This document shows, in pieces, positions 1 to 6,131 of a stretch of DNA of 12,087 nt (the stretch's first letter is position 1; the number at the start of each line of letters is the position of its first letter). This stretch comes from an uncultured Helicobacteraceae bacterium (GTDB lineage Bacteria > Campylobacterota > Campylobacteria > Campylobacterales > Helicobacteraceae): assembly GCA_934728205.1 (NCBI GenBank), contig CAKVEH010000022.1:1-12087 (forward strand), given 5' to 3'. A program made the position numbers and the translations under genes. Under the pieces are notes generated by a model. It saw nothing but the letters and a program-made list of their open reading frames with translations, was not told the origin of the DNA and did no database searches.

Positions 1-66
1 GCTATATTTTGACTAGCTAGGCTTGAAACCTGCTTAAAACTATACAAAAATACTAAAAATTCAAGC

Positions 67-72
67 TACAAT
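67..72 (+). promoter_or_regulatory. Possible -10 element for the DJ-1-family gene
   Basis: TACAAT lies about 33 bases before the ATG, in an AT-rich stretch with no clear -35 box. That is the usual look of vegetative promoters in Campylobacterota. The call rests on one hexamer and its position only. Confidence 0.35.
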
Positions 73-104
73 GCGGTTTAGATTTTATATTCAAGGAGAG
101 TTAA

Positions 105-794
105 ATGGCGGAATCAAAAAAAGTCTTAGTGCCGTTGGCAAGCGGGTTTGAGGAAATCGAATTTATAAGCATCGTAGATACTTTGCGCAGAGCTGGGGTG
201 AAGGTAGTCATCGCGGGCGTTAATGGCTCTAACGAAGCGAGGGCAAAAAAGGATTTGCGCGCAAGTGGAAATAGCGCGGGAATCTACACAGGGGCGCACG
301 GCGTAGAGATATGTGCGGAAGTGTCTTTGGAGGGGTTAGATTCTAACGCATTGGCTGGATTTGATGGCGTGGCTTTGGCAGGGGGCTGGCAGGGAATGCT
401 AAACCTAAAATCTAGCCAAAAATTGCGCGAAATCTTGCAAGACTTTAAAGCGCAGGGCAAGCTAGTGAGTGCGATATGTGCATCGCCTATCGTGCTAGAT
501 AGCGCGGGTGTGCTAAGTGGGAAATTTGCGTGCTACCCTAGCTGTGAAAAGTTCGCGGAATCTAGCGATACACACAAAAGTGCCGTAGAAAAGCCCCTAA
601 ATGGCGAGTATCAGCCAAATGCAAGTGTCGTGAGAAATGCCAACCTCATCACTGCAGCAGGACCTGCCACAGGGATTTTATTTGCGCTTGAAATCATAAG
701 CTATCTTTTGGGCGAGGACAAATCAAATGAAATAGCTAGCCAAATGCTTGTGCCCTATCTCAAGTCAAACGCCGAGATTGTGCGGGATTTATAA
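105..794 (+). CDS. DJ-1/PfpI (YajL-like) family protein
   Basis: This is a 229-residue protein of the class I glutamine amidotransferase-like DJ-1/PfpI superfamily, probably cytoplasmic. Relatives act in oxidative or carbonyl stress as chaperones or glyoxalase/deglycase-like enzymes, and are often mislabelled as thiamine-biosynthesis ThiJ. Visible marks are the N-terminal strand followed by GFEEIE (the acidic partner, E19), the AGGW turn near residue 92, and the nucleophile elbow SAICASP with Cys125, aligning with DJ-1 Cys106. The end 'ALEIISYLLG' also matches the family. It is about 40 residues longer than typical members, mostly from an insertion of about 24 residues at roughly 42-66, between the second strand and the VEI strand, and some extra sequence near 150-170. 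The start is ATG 105, with AAGGAG at 93-98. G/C is near 49% over six 60-base rows I counted, clearly above sampled rows elsewhere (30-45%), so recent acquisition is possible. The family is sure; the substrate is unknown. Confidence 0.88.
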   Translation: MAESKKVLVPLASGFEEIEFISIVDTLRRAGVKVVIAGVNGSNEARAKKDLRASGNSAGIYTGAHGVEICAEVSLEGLDSNALAGFDGVALAGGWQGMLNLKSSQKLREILQDFKAQGKLVSAICASPIVLDSAGVLSGKFACYPSCEKFAESSDTHKSAVEKPLNGEYQPNASVVRNANLITAAGPATGILFALEIISYLLGEDKSNEIASQMLVPYLKSNAEIVRDL

Positions 795-807
795 ATTAAA
801 TTGTATG

Positions 808-817
808 TAATATAAAT
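808..817 (+). promoter_or_regulatory. Possible -10 region before the small ORF/truB cluster
   Basis: TAATATAAAT sits in the 49-base gap after the DJ-1-family gene, 26 bases before ATG 844. It lies inside a weak inverted repeat (TGTAT 802-806 / ATACA 816-820). It could start the truB-csrA-ispE transcript, but there is no recognisable -35 element and the match is loose. Confidence 0.3.
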
Positions 818-843
818 ACATTTGAAAACAAAAGGGCAATAAA

Positions 844-993
844 ATGGCTTTGAAAAAGAGCAATCTTGTAGATTCTGTATTGACAAGCGACATACAAAGC
901 GCGGGATTAAACAGGATATACAAAGATAGGCACAAAATGCTGAATTTTGACACAAACAACAAACACAATGAATGCCATTATAGCCACTTATAA
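844..993 (+). CDS. Unrecognised 49-residue ORF overlapping the truB start
   Basis: An open frame runs from ATG 844 to TAA 991-993 and would give a 49-residue basic, hydrophilic peptide (start MALKKSNLVDSVL, end ECHYSHL) with no signal peptide or membrane helix. AAAGGG at 831-836 is a plausible ribosome binding site, 7 bases before the ATG. The ORF overlaps the first 26 bases of truB in another frame. truB itself lacks a Shine-Dalgarno sequence, so reading this ORF could bring ribosomes to the truB start. I do not recognise the peptide. It could be a small protein, a coupling leader, or the remnant of a lost gene. It is supported only by its start context and position. Confidence 0.4.
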   Translation: MALKKSNLVDSVLTSDIQSAGLNRIYKDRHKMLNFDTNNKHNECHYSHL

Positions 994-1858
994 ACCGCCA
1001 TTTATGAGCTCTAACGCATTTTTAAGTAAGCTAAAAAAACATTTTAATTGTCAAAAAGCGGGCTTTTCTGGCACACTTGATCCATTTGCTAAGGGGCTTT
1101 TAGTCGTGGCATTTGGCGGACACACCAAAATTTTGCCATTTTTAGACAAGGCTAAAAAGACTTATCGTGCGACACTTTGGCTTGGCGCAAAGTCAAAAAC
1201 ACTTGATATTGAGGGGGTTTCAAGCGTGAATATTGTGCCAAGATTCCCTATTAGTGCGATTGAGAATCTCTTTAGCTCGCTTGTGGGTAAAATTTCATAC
1301 ACGCCACCTGCTTTTAGCGCAAAAAAAATCAATGGTAAAAGAGCATATCAACTCGCCAGAGAAGGAAAAGAAGTCAAACTAAAAAAATGCGTAATGGATA
1401 TTTTTACGCTAAAACTCCTCCACTACACGCACCCATTTTTACATTTTGAGGTAACGCTATCTGGAGGCGGATTTGTGCGTTCTTTAGGCGAGATTATCGC
1501 AAATAGGCTTGGTGTAGATGCTTGCCTTAGCTCACTAGAGCGTATTGCAGAATGTGGAATTAGTCTTGCTTATATGCAGAGTGTAGGTAAAGATTCTATC
1601 GATTTGGGAGTGAAATACCCATTGTATCACCTTGATAGTGTGCAGATTCTGCCCTTTGAGACATTGGAGGTTCAAAGTGAAGAATTTGAAGATGCTGTCT
1701 TTAATGGGCGTAAAGTTATGCTATTTACGCAGAAATGTGGTGTGTATAAATGGTGTTTTGAGAGATTTTTTTCACTTATCGAAGTTTTACCAAACAAGGA
1801 GGTAAAATATTTATGCAATAGGATTGAATATGCTAATACTATCGAGAAAACAAGATGA
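968..1858 (+). CDS. truB: tRNA pseudouridine(55) synthase TruB
   Basis: TruB converts uridine 55 in the T-loop of tRNAs to pseudouridine in the cytoplasm. The 296-residue product begins MNAIIATYKPPFMSSN. It has the catalytic motif GFSGTLDPFAKGLL with nucleophile Asp38, then the family block PPAFSAKKINGKRAYQLAREG and the GGGFVRSLGEIIA segment expected of the catalytic core. The C-terminal third (about 220-296) is divergent, as is common in this phylum. ATG 968 is chosen because the homologous sequence begins there. A TTG at 947 would add seven unremarkable residues (TQTTNT). No ribosome binding site precedes either, which suggests coupling to the upstream ORF that overlaps it. The 3' end overlaps csrA by 29 bases, so the two are co-translated. 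Confidence 0.95.
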   Translation: MNAIIATYKPPFMSSNAFLSKLKKHFNCQKAGFSGTLDPFAKGLLVVAFGGHTKILPFLDKAKKTYRATLWLGAKSKTLDIEGVSSVNIVPRFPISAIENLFSSLVGKISYTPPAFSAKKINGKRAYQLAREGKEVKLKKCVMDIFTLKLLHYTHPFLHFEVTLSGGGFVRSLGEIIANRLGVDACLSSLERIAECGISLAYMQSVGKDSIDLGVKYPLYHLDSVQILPFETLEVQSEEFEDAVFNGRKVMLFTQKCGVYKWCFERFFSLIEVLPNKEVKYLCNRIEYANTIEKTR

Positions 1859-2069
1859 TGGTGTGATTATAGGAGATGAGATTGAAATCAAAGTCATCTC
1901 TATCGAAAAGGGAAGTGTGCGCTTAGGATTTAATGCACCAAAAGATAAGCTCATTTTGCGCTCCGAGCTTAAAGATGCAGTCGCACTACAAAACCAACAA
2001 GCCTCACTCAATGCCGATAACAATGTCCTTCCACAAGCAAGTGAAATAGGGATTATCAAAAAGAAATAA
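1830..2069 (+). CDS. csrA: Carbon storage regulator CsrA
   Basis: CsrA is a small homodimeric RNA-binding protein that represses or stabilises mRNAs by binding GGA motifs in their leaders. In Campylobacter and Helicobacter it links flagellar assembly, through the antagonist FliW, to motility and virulence gene expression. The 79-residue product starts MLILSRK and carries GDEIEIKV, VRLGFNAPKD and LILRSEL. The RNA-contacting residues Leu4 and Arg44 are both present. The C-terminal tail (about residues 55-79) is longer than in E. coli CsrA (61 residues), as usual in this phylum. The start is ATG 1830, with TAGGAT at 1819-1824 inside truB. A TTG at 1824 would add two residues but overlaps that binding site. 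The gene lies between truB, which it overlaps, and ispE, which follows after one base. Confidence 0.96.
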   Translation: MLILSRKQDDGVIIGDEIEIKVISIEKGSVRLGFNAPKDKLILRSELKDAVALQNQQASLNADNNVLPQASEIGIIKKK

Positions 2070-2070
2070 T

Positions 2071-2904
2071 ATGCTTAAGCTTTGCATAAAAAGCTACCCT
2101 AAACTCAATATTTTTTTACAGATTCTAAACAGGCGTAGCGATGGATTTCACACTATTGCTTCGCGCTTTGTCTTAGCGAAAGGCACGCTGTTTGACACCA
2201 TACACATACAAAAAGGCAATATGCTTAGCATTGATGGCGACTTTGGCTGTGAAATGCCAAACAACACCATTTATAAAGCCATTCTCGCACTCAAAGAAGT
2301 GCTTATCAAGCGACTAAATCATAGCAAGTCCCCTACCCCACATTTAAGTGATATTATTGATATTGTGGAGAATCTCCATATCACCGCAGAAAAAAAAATC
2401 CCAAAGGGAGCTGGGCTTGGTGGAGGAAGTAGCAATGCGGGAGCTGTTATTAGCGCATTTTGCGCGCATTTTGCGCTAAACCTCTCAAACGCTGAAATTT
2501 TCCACATTGCACAAAAAAGTGGCGCAGATGTGGCATTTTTTCTCCATTGCCATACAAGTGCGAATGTCTCGGGTATCGGCGAAGTGGTAGAGGAGTTTAG
2601 CGAGGAGGAGTTGGCATTTGAGATTTTCACGCCTAGTATTGCTTGCAACACGCCGCTTGTGTATCAAACGCTTGATGAAATGGTAACCAAAAAACTCGCA
2701 CAATACGCAGATTCTAAGCAATCGTGCAATTTGCTTACTCTTAAAAGCGAACAAATCCTACGCACACACACAAAAGAGAATCTAAATGGGCTCTATATCG
2801 CCGCTCTACACGCCTATCCGCAATTAGCACAAGTAGCACGAGATTTGGGTGATGGATGGTTTTTTAGTGGTTCTGGGTCAAGTTTTTTTCGGTTGGCACG
2901 ATGA
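2071..2904 (+). CDS. ispE: 4-diphosphocytidyl-2-C-methyl-D-erythritol kinase IspE
   Basis: IspE phosphorylates the 2-hydroxyl of 4-diphosphocytidyl-methylerythritol with ATP, a cytoplasmic step of the non-mevalonate (MEP) route to isoprenoids. The 277-residue GHMP-family kinase shows the substrate segment SYPKLNIFLQI with catalytic Lys11, and the ATP-binding motif PKGAGLGGGSSNAG at 111-124. It also has catalytic Asp153 in GADVAFFLH and the C-terminal SGSGSS motif at 266-271. Length is normal. The ATG follows the csrA stop by one base. The gene ends in an ATGA overlap with the next gene (ATG 2901, TGA 2902-2904), so translation is probably coupled. A run of nine A residues at 2390-2398 lies just before the ATP-binding motif. 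Confidence 0.96.
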   Translation: MLKLCIKSYPKLNIFLQILNRRSDGFHTIASRFVLAKGTLFDTIHIQKGNMLSIDGDFGCEMPNNTIYKAILALKEVLIKRLNHSKSPTPHLSDIIDIVENLHITAEKKIPKGAGLGGGSSNAGAVISAFCAHFALNLSNAEIFHIAQKSGADVAFFLHCHTSANVSGIGEVVEEFSEEELAFEIFTPSIACNTPLVYQTLDEMVTKKLAQYADSKQSCNLLTLKSEQILRTHTKENLNGLYIAALHAYPQLAQVARDLGDGWFFSGSGSSFFRLAR

Positions 2905-3494
2905 AAAAACACAAAATCCTTAGAATCTTTATCCTTTTTGCATTAGGCATAAACGCTCTATTATGCTATCCCGCAGAGGAAAGCAGACTATCCATTCGCC
3001 CAAAAAAAGAACAAAAGACTTATGGCTTTGGCGAGAGCGATGAGCGCGGAAGAAACTCAAAAAGCCCATATCAAAGGGAAAATAACGCGCTGTATTACCT
3101 GAATAAAGATTCTAAAAAACTCGCAGCCTTTTATGACACGCTCGCAAAGAACTCGCAAAATAAACAATACGCGCATTTTCGCTCCCGCACTCTTATTGAA
3201 CATAATGCGTATAACGCCCTAAATAATACGCAAAAAAAATCCTTCCATAACGCATTGGTGTTAAGCAGATTCTATCCAAATGGCTTTATGAAATACAGCG
3301 AACTTGGTGGCATAGGCATAAGTGGGATACTTCAAGCAGATGATGACGCAAAACCCACTTACTATCACTTTGATTCTCGCTATTTTAGTGATTTAGAGCT
3401 CTTAAAAGAGCAAGACAATATACACATTTATGCGATGTGTGTGCTTCCAAGATTTGATAACTGCATTTTATTTGGCATTGGCGAGGAATGGTAG
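2901..3494 (+). CDS. Unrecognised exported protein
   Basis: I do not recognise this 197-residue protein. It starts with a clear export signal: a basic MKKHKILR end, then a hydrophobic core to about residue 22. Cys22 follows the core, but the residues before it (ALL) do not make a lipobox, so cleavage by signal peptidase I, or an anchored form, is more likely than a lipoprotein. The mature part is basic and rich in Asn, Tyr and Lys, with a tract near 38-60 that looks disordered. A conserved-looking tail contains two cysteines (C180 and C188) that could pair in the periplasm. It overlaps the ispE stop by ATGA and is the last gene before a weak hairpin. From memory, smpB follows ispE in H. pylori and C. 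jejuni, so this gene occupies a variable position. An A8 run at 3232-3239 could allow frameshifting. Confidence 0.75.
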   Translation: MKKHKILRIFILFALGINALLCYPAEESRLSIRPKKEQKTYGFGESDERGRNSKSPYQRENNALYYLNKDSKKLAAFYDTLAKNSQNKQYAHFRSRTLIEHNAYNALNNTQKKSFHNALVLSRFYPNGFMKYSELGGIGISGILQADDDAKPTYYHFDSRYFSDLELLKEQDNIHIYAMCVLPRFDNCILFGIGEEW

Positions 3495-3504
3495 CTCTCA
3501 CTGC

Positions 3505-3529
3505 TAAGCACTTGTATGGCTTATTTTTT
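3505..3529 (+). terminator. Weak hairpin plus T-run after the truB-csrA-ispE cluster
   Basis: TAAGC (3505-3509) can pair with GCTTA (3519-3523) around a 9-base loop, followed directly by six T residues (3524-3529) and, after GC, four more. The stem has only five pairs, so termination would be partial. The following gene could still receive read-through. Confidence 0.4.
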
Positions 3530-3560
3530 GCTTTTATTATGAGAAAAATAAGGATTGTAT

Positions 3561-6017
3561 TTGAGAACTTTAGTCTTACTGCGCGGTATCCCAGCTAGCG
3601 GCAAAAGTAGCTGGCTAAAAGAACATAATTTAGAACTCTACGCGCTTAGTCCAGATTCCCTGCGACTCTCTCTCGCCTCGCCTATTTTAGGCAAAGATGG
3701 CACTTATGCCATTAGCCAAGAGAATGATAAATTTGCGTGGAAGCTACTTTTTGAAATATTAGAGTTGCGTATGAAAAATGGTGAATTGAGCATTATTGAC
3801 GCAACACATATAAGCACAAAAGCCATTAGAGCGTATGAAGATTTGGCTCAAAAATATCGCTACCATATTGTGGTGGTGGATTTTAGCGATATAGCATTAC
3901 AAGAAGCACTCAAACGCAATGCCACTCGTGAATATAAACGCGTAAGTGATACCATCATCATCACAATGCACGAACGACTTATGCAAAGCTTGCAAAATCC
4001 GTTGCCAAAGCGTTATCAAATCATTAAGCCAAACGAAATGCACAAACTCCTCTTTACACCCATTGATTTAAATGCCTACAAAAAAATTCATCACATAGGT
4101 GATTTGCAGGGTTGTTACACCGTTATTGTGGCGTATTTACAATGGCAATGCAAGAATCACAACGCACAATCTAGCGGGCAAATAACTGACTACAAGGCAC
4201 TTTTAAACCCAGATGAATATTATATTTTCTGTGGCGATTACATTGATAGAGGGATTGAAAATGCTGAAGTTATATCTTTAATGTTAGCAATAATGGACTT
4301 GCCAAATGTGTGCTTGCTAGAGGGTAATCACGAGCGTTGGCTGCGCAAATGGGGCGAAGAACAAATACAAACAAGCACTCAAGAGCAAACAACGCAATAT
4401 TCCACTGAGTTTGCTCATTTCACACTCAAAGAACTCAAAGATTCTCACATTACGCAAAAAGACGCGCGCAATCTTACACGCAAACTCCGTCAATGTGCGT
4501 TTTATGAGTTTAAAGACAAGCGTGTGCTCGCTACGCACGGAGGGCTAGCAAGCCTACCAGAGAATCTCGCTCTAATAGGCACGCGCGGGCTTATCTATGG
4601 AAGTGGTGGTTATGGTGATGTGAATGAATGCACCAAAAATTGGAAACAAAACACACCAGCACATTGTTTTCAAGTCTTTGGGCATCGCAATAGGGAAAAA
4701 TTGCCAATGCGTGTAAATGAGCGGTGTTTCGTGCTTGAGGGTGGCGTAGAGTTTGGCGGGGAATTACGCATAGCCACGCTTGAGGGCGTAAATTCCCACA
4801 AAAAGCAAGAATCTACAATAACACTCACACAAAAATCCCAAAAAGAGCTCTCACTCACACTCACACATACAATCCACTGCGATGGCTGGAGTGAAGTGAG
4901 AATCACAAATCCTGTGCATAGAAATAATGCAGATTTTCAAAACACTTACGCCGTAATAGAACTTATACAAAATCTGCGTGAGAGTGCATTTGTGCGGGAA
5001 AAACAATATTTTGATGGGCGCATTTGTAGCTTTAACTTTAATCAAAAGGCATTTTACACTAAAGCGTGGAATGACCTCACTTGCAAGGCTAGAGGACTTT
5101 TTATTGATGTTTTGCATAATAAAGTAGTGGCGCGCAGTTTTGATAAATTTTTCAACCTCAACGAAGTGCCAAAAACACGCTTAGAAAACCTAAAGAAGCT
5201 GTGCTATCCGCTGAAATGCTTTGTAAAGGAAAATGGATTTTTGGGAATCTTAAGCGTGGATTCTCATACAAATGAATTTTTGATTACTTCTAAATCCGAC
5301 CCGACAAGTGCGTTTAGCGGGTATTTTAAAGAAATTTTATTTAGCTCACTAAGCGATGAGGCGCGTGAGCTACTTAAAAACGCCATTGTAGAGCGAGATA
5401 TAAGCCTTGTGTTTGAAGTGATTGACCCCATACGCGACCCGCACATTATCGCGTATGACACGCCAAAAGTCATTTTGCTTGATGGTTTTGCTAATGCGTT
5501 GCAAACAAGGCGCATAGATTTCCGCTATCTATGTGATTTAGCCAAAAAACTTGGCATAGAGCACAAGGCTAAAGTGTGTGAAATTAGTGATTTTGGCGAG
5601 TTGCAGGCTTTTATCGACAAAGTGCAAGCCCCAGATTTTATGTATTCCCAAAAAGATTTTCAAGAGAATTTTGAAATACAAAGCGACTTTGAGAATCTAG
5701 CACAATTAAGCGACAAAGAGGAAGCTAAACGACATATCGAGGGCTTTGTGATTGAGGATAAAAATGGCTTTATGTTTAAGCTAAAATTGCCATATTACAC
5801 GATGTGGAAAGGCTTGCGTAATGCGGTTGAAAAAAGTCTTAATAAACAAAAAATGGTGCTACCAACATTTATCCACGACAAACAAGCCCTAGCATTTTGG
5901 GCATATCTTAGCGAGCTAGTGGAGATTGAAGGATTTAGCGTGCTTACAAACAACATCATTGCCCTGCGAGAGAAATTCTTTAAGCAAATGCAATCCCGCA
6001 TTCTTAATGAGCCATAG
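3561..6017 (+). CDS. Three-domain RNA repair enzyme: kinase, phosphatase, T4 Rnl1-like ligase
   Basis: This 818-residue protein appears to heal and seal broken RNA in the cytoplasm. Residues 1-170 are a T4 Pnkp-like 5'-kinase: P-loop GIPASGKS with Lys15/Ser16 at the T4 positions, Asp32, Arg35, Asp80 and Arg123 in KRNATR. Residues about 178-400 are a calcineurin-type phosphatase resembling ApaH: GDLQGCY (Asp181), GDYIDRG (Asp226), GNHE (Asn256/His257), HGG (His326) and GH (His375). Residues about 430-818 are an RNA ligase: upstream Arg511 in ARG, DKFFN, nucleotidyl Lys556 in KENG, Glu619, Glu727 in EGFV, then Lys740, Lys742 and Tyr746. The spacings Arg-Lys 45 and Glu-Lys 13 match T4 Rnl1 as I remember it. 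Only about 75 residues follow the last motif, so the Rnl1 tRNA-specific C-terminal domain is shortened or replaced. The start is TTG 3561, with TAAGGA at 3549-3554 six bases before it. TTG 3555 touches that site. The order resembles bacterial Pnkp, but no hen1 is adjacent. Substrate is inferred: probably tRNA. Confidence 0.88.
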   Translation: MRTLVLLRGIPASGKSSWLKEHNLELYALSPDSLRLSLASPILGKDGTYAISQENDKFAWKLLFEILELRMKNGELSIIDATHISTKAIRAYEDLAQKYRYHIVVVDFSDIALQEALKRNATREYKRVSDTIIITMHERLMQSLQNPLPKRYQIIKPNEMHKLLFTPIDLNAYKKIHHIGDLQGCYTVIVAYLQWQCKNHNAQSSGQITDYKALLNPDEYYIFCGDYIDRGIENAEVISLMLAIMDLPNVCLLEGNHERWLRKWGEEQIQTSTQEQTTQYSTEFAHFTLKELKDSHITQKDARNLTRKLRQCAFYEFKDKRVLATHGGLASLPENLALIGTRGLIYGSGGYGDVNECTKNWKQNTPAHCFQVFGHRNREKLPMRVNERCFVLEGGVEFGGELRIATLEGVNSHKKQESTITLTQKSQKELSLTLTHTIHCDGWSEVRITNPVHRNNADFQNTYAVIELIQNLRESAFVREKQYFDGRICSFNFNQKAFYTKAWNDLTCKARGLFIDVLHNKVVARSFDKFFNLNEVPKTRLENLKKLCYPLKCFVKENGFLGILSVDSHTNEFLITSKSDPTSAFSGYFKEILFSSLSDEARELLKNAIVERDISLVFEVIDPIRDPHIIAYDTPKVILLDGFANALQTRRIDFRYLCDLAKKLGIEHKAKVCEISDFGELQAFIDKVQAPDFMYSQKDFQENFEIQSDFENLAQLSDKEEAKRHIEGFVIEDKNGFMFKLKLPYYTMWKGLRNAVEKSLNKQKMVLPTFIHDKQALAFWAYLSELVEIEGFSVLTNNIIALREKFFKQMQSRILNEP

Positions 6018-6051
6018 ATTCTTAGAATTGCTAAAAGTCCAATAGAAATTT

Positions 6052-6069
6052 TGGATAAAAAACTATCCA
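6052..6069 (+). terminator. Possible weak hairpin after the RNA repair gene
   Basis: TGGATA (6052-6057) pairs with TATCCA (6064-6069) over a 6-base loop, 35 bases after the stop. It is followed only by TTTTAGG, so it is a poor intrinsic terminator. It may equally be a processing or stability element. Confidence 0.25.
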
Positions 6070-6087
6070 TTTTAGGAAAAATTAAGG

Positions 6088-6093
6088 TAAAAT
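6088..6093 (+). promoter_or_regulatory. Possible -10 element for the ppiD-ftsA-ftsZ block
   Basis: TAAAAT lies about 39 bases before the ATG at 6132, downstream of an A/T-rich run. A second TAAAAT at 6111-6116 is too close to the binding site to be likely. Support is limited to the hexamer and the fact that a new functional block begins here. Confidence 0.3.
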
Positions 6094-6131
6094 CGCAAAT
6101 TTAAACTTCATAAAATATTTAAGGTGTATGA

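Noticed and set aside
947..967. TTG at 947 as the truB start
   Set aside because: It adds seven residues without family similarity and has no ribosome binding site. The conserved TruB sequence begins at ATG 968.
2901..3494. Lipoprotein call for the exported protein
   Set aside because: Cys22 follows the hydrophobic core, but the preceding residues Ala-Leu-Leu do not fit the lipobox, which needs a small residue just before the Cys.
3555..3560. TTG at 3555 as the start of the RNA repair gene
   Set aside because: It touches the TAAGGA site with no spacer. TTG 3561 has the normal six-base spacing and puts the P-loop Lys at position 15, as in T4 Pnkp.
3561..6017. Calling the gene a classical Pnkp of a Pnkp/Hen1 system
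   Set aside because: The ligase motifs (KENG, DKFFN, EGFV, KLK and their spacing) resemble T4 Rnl1 more, and no hen1-like methyltransferase gene is present on either side.
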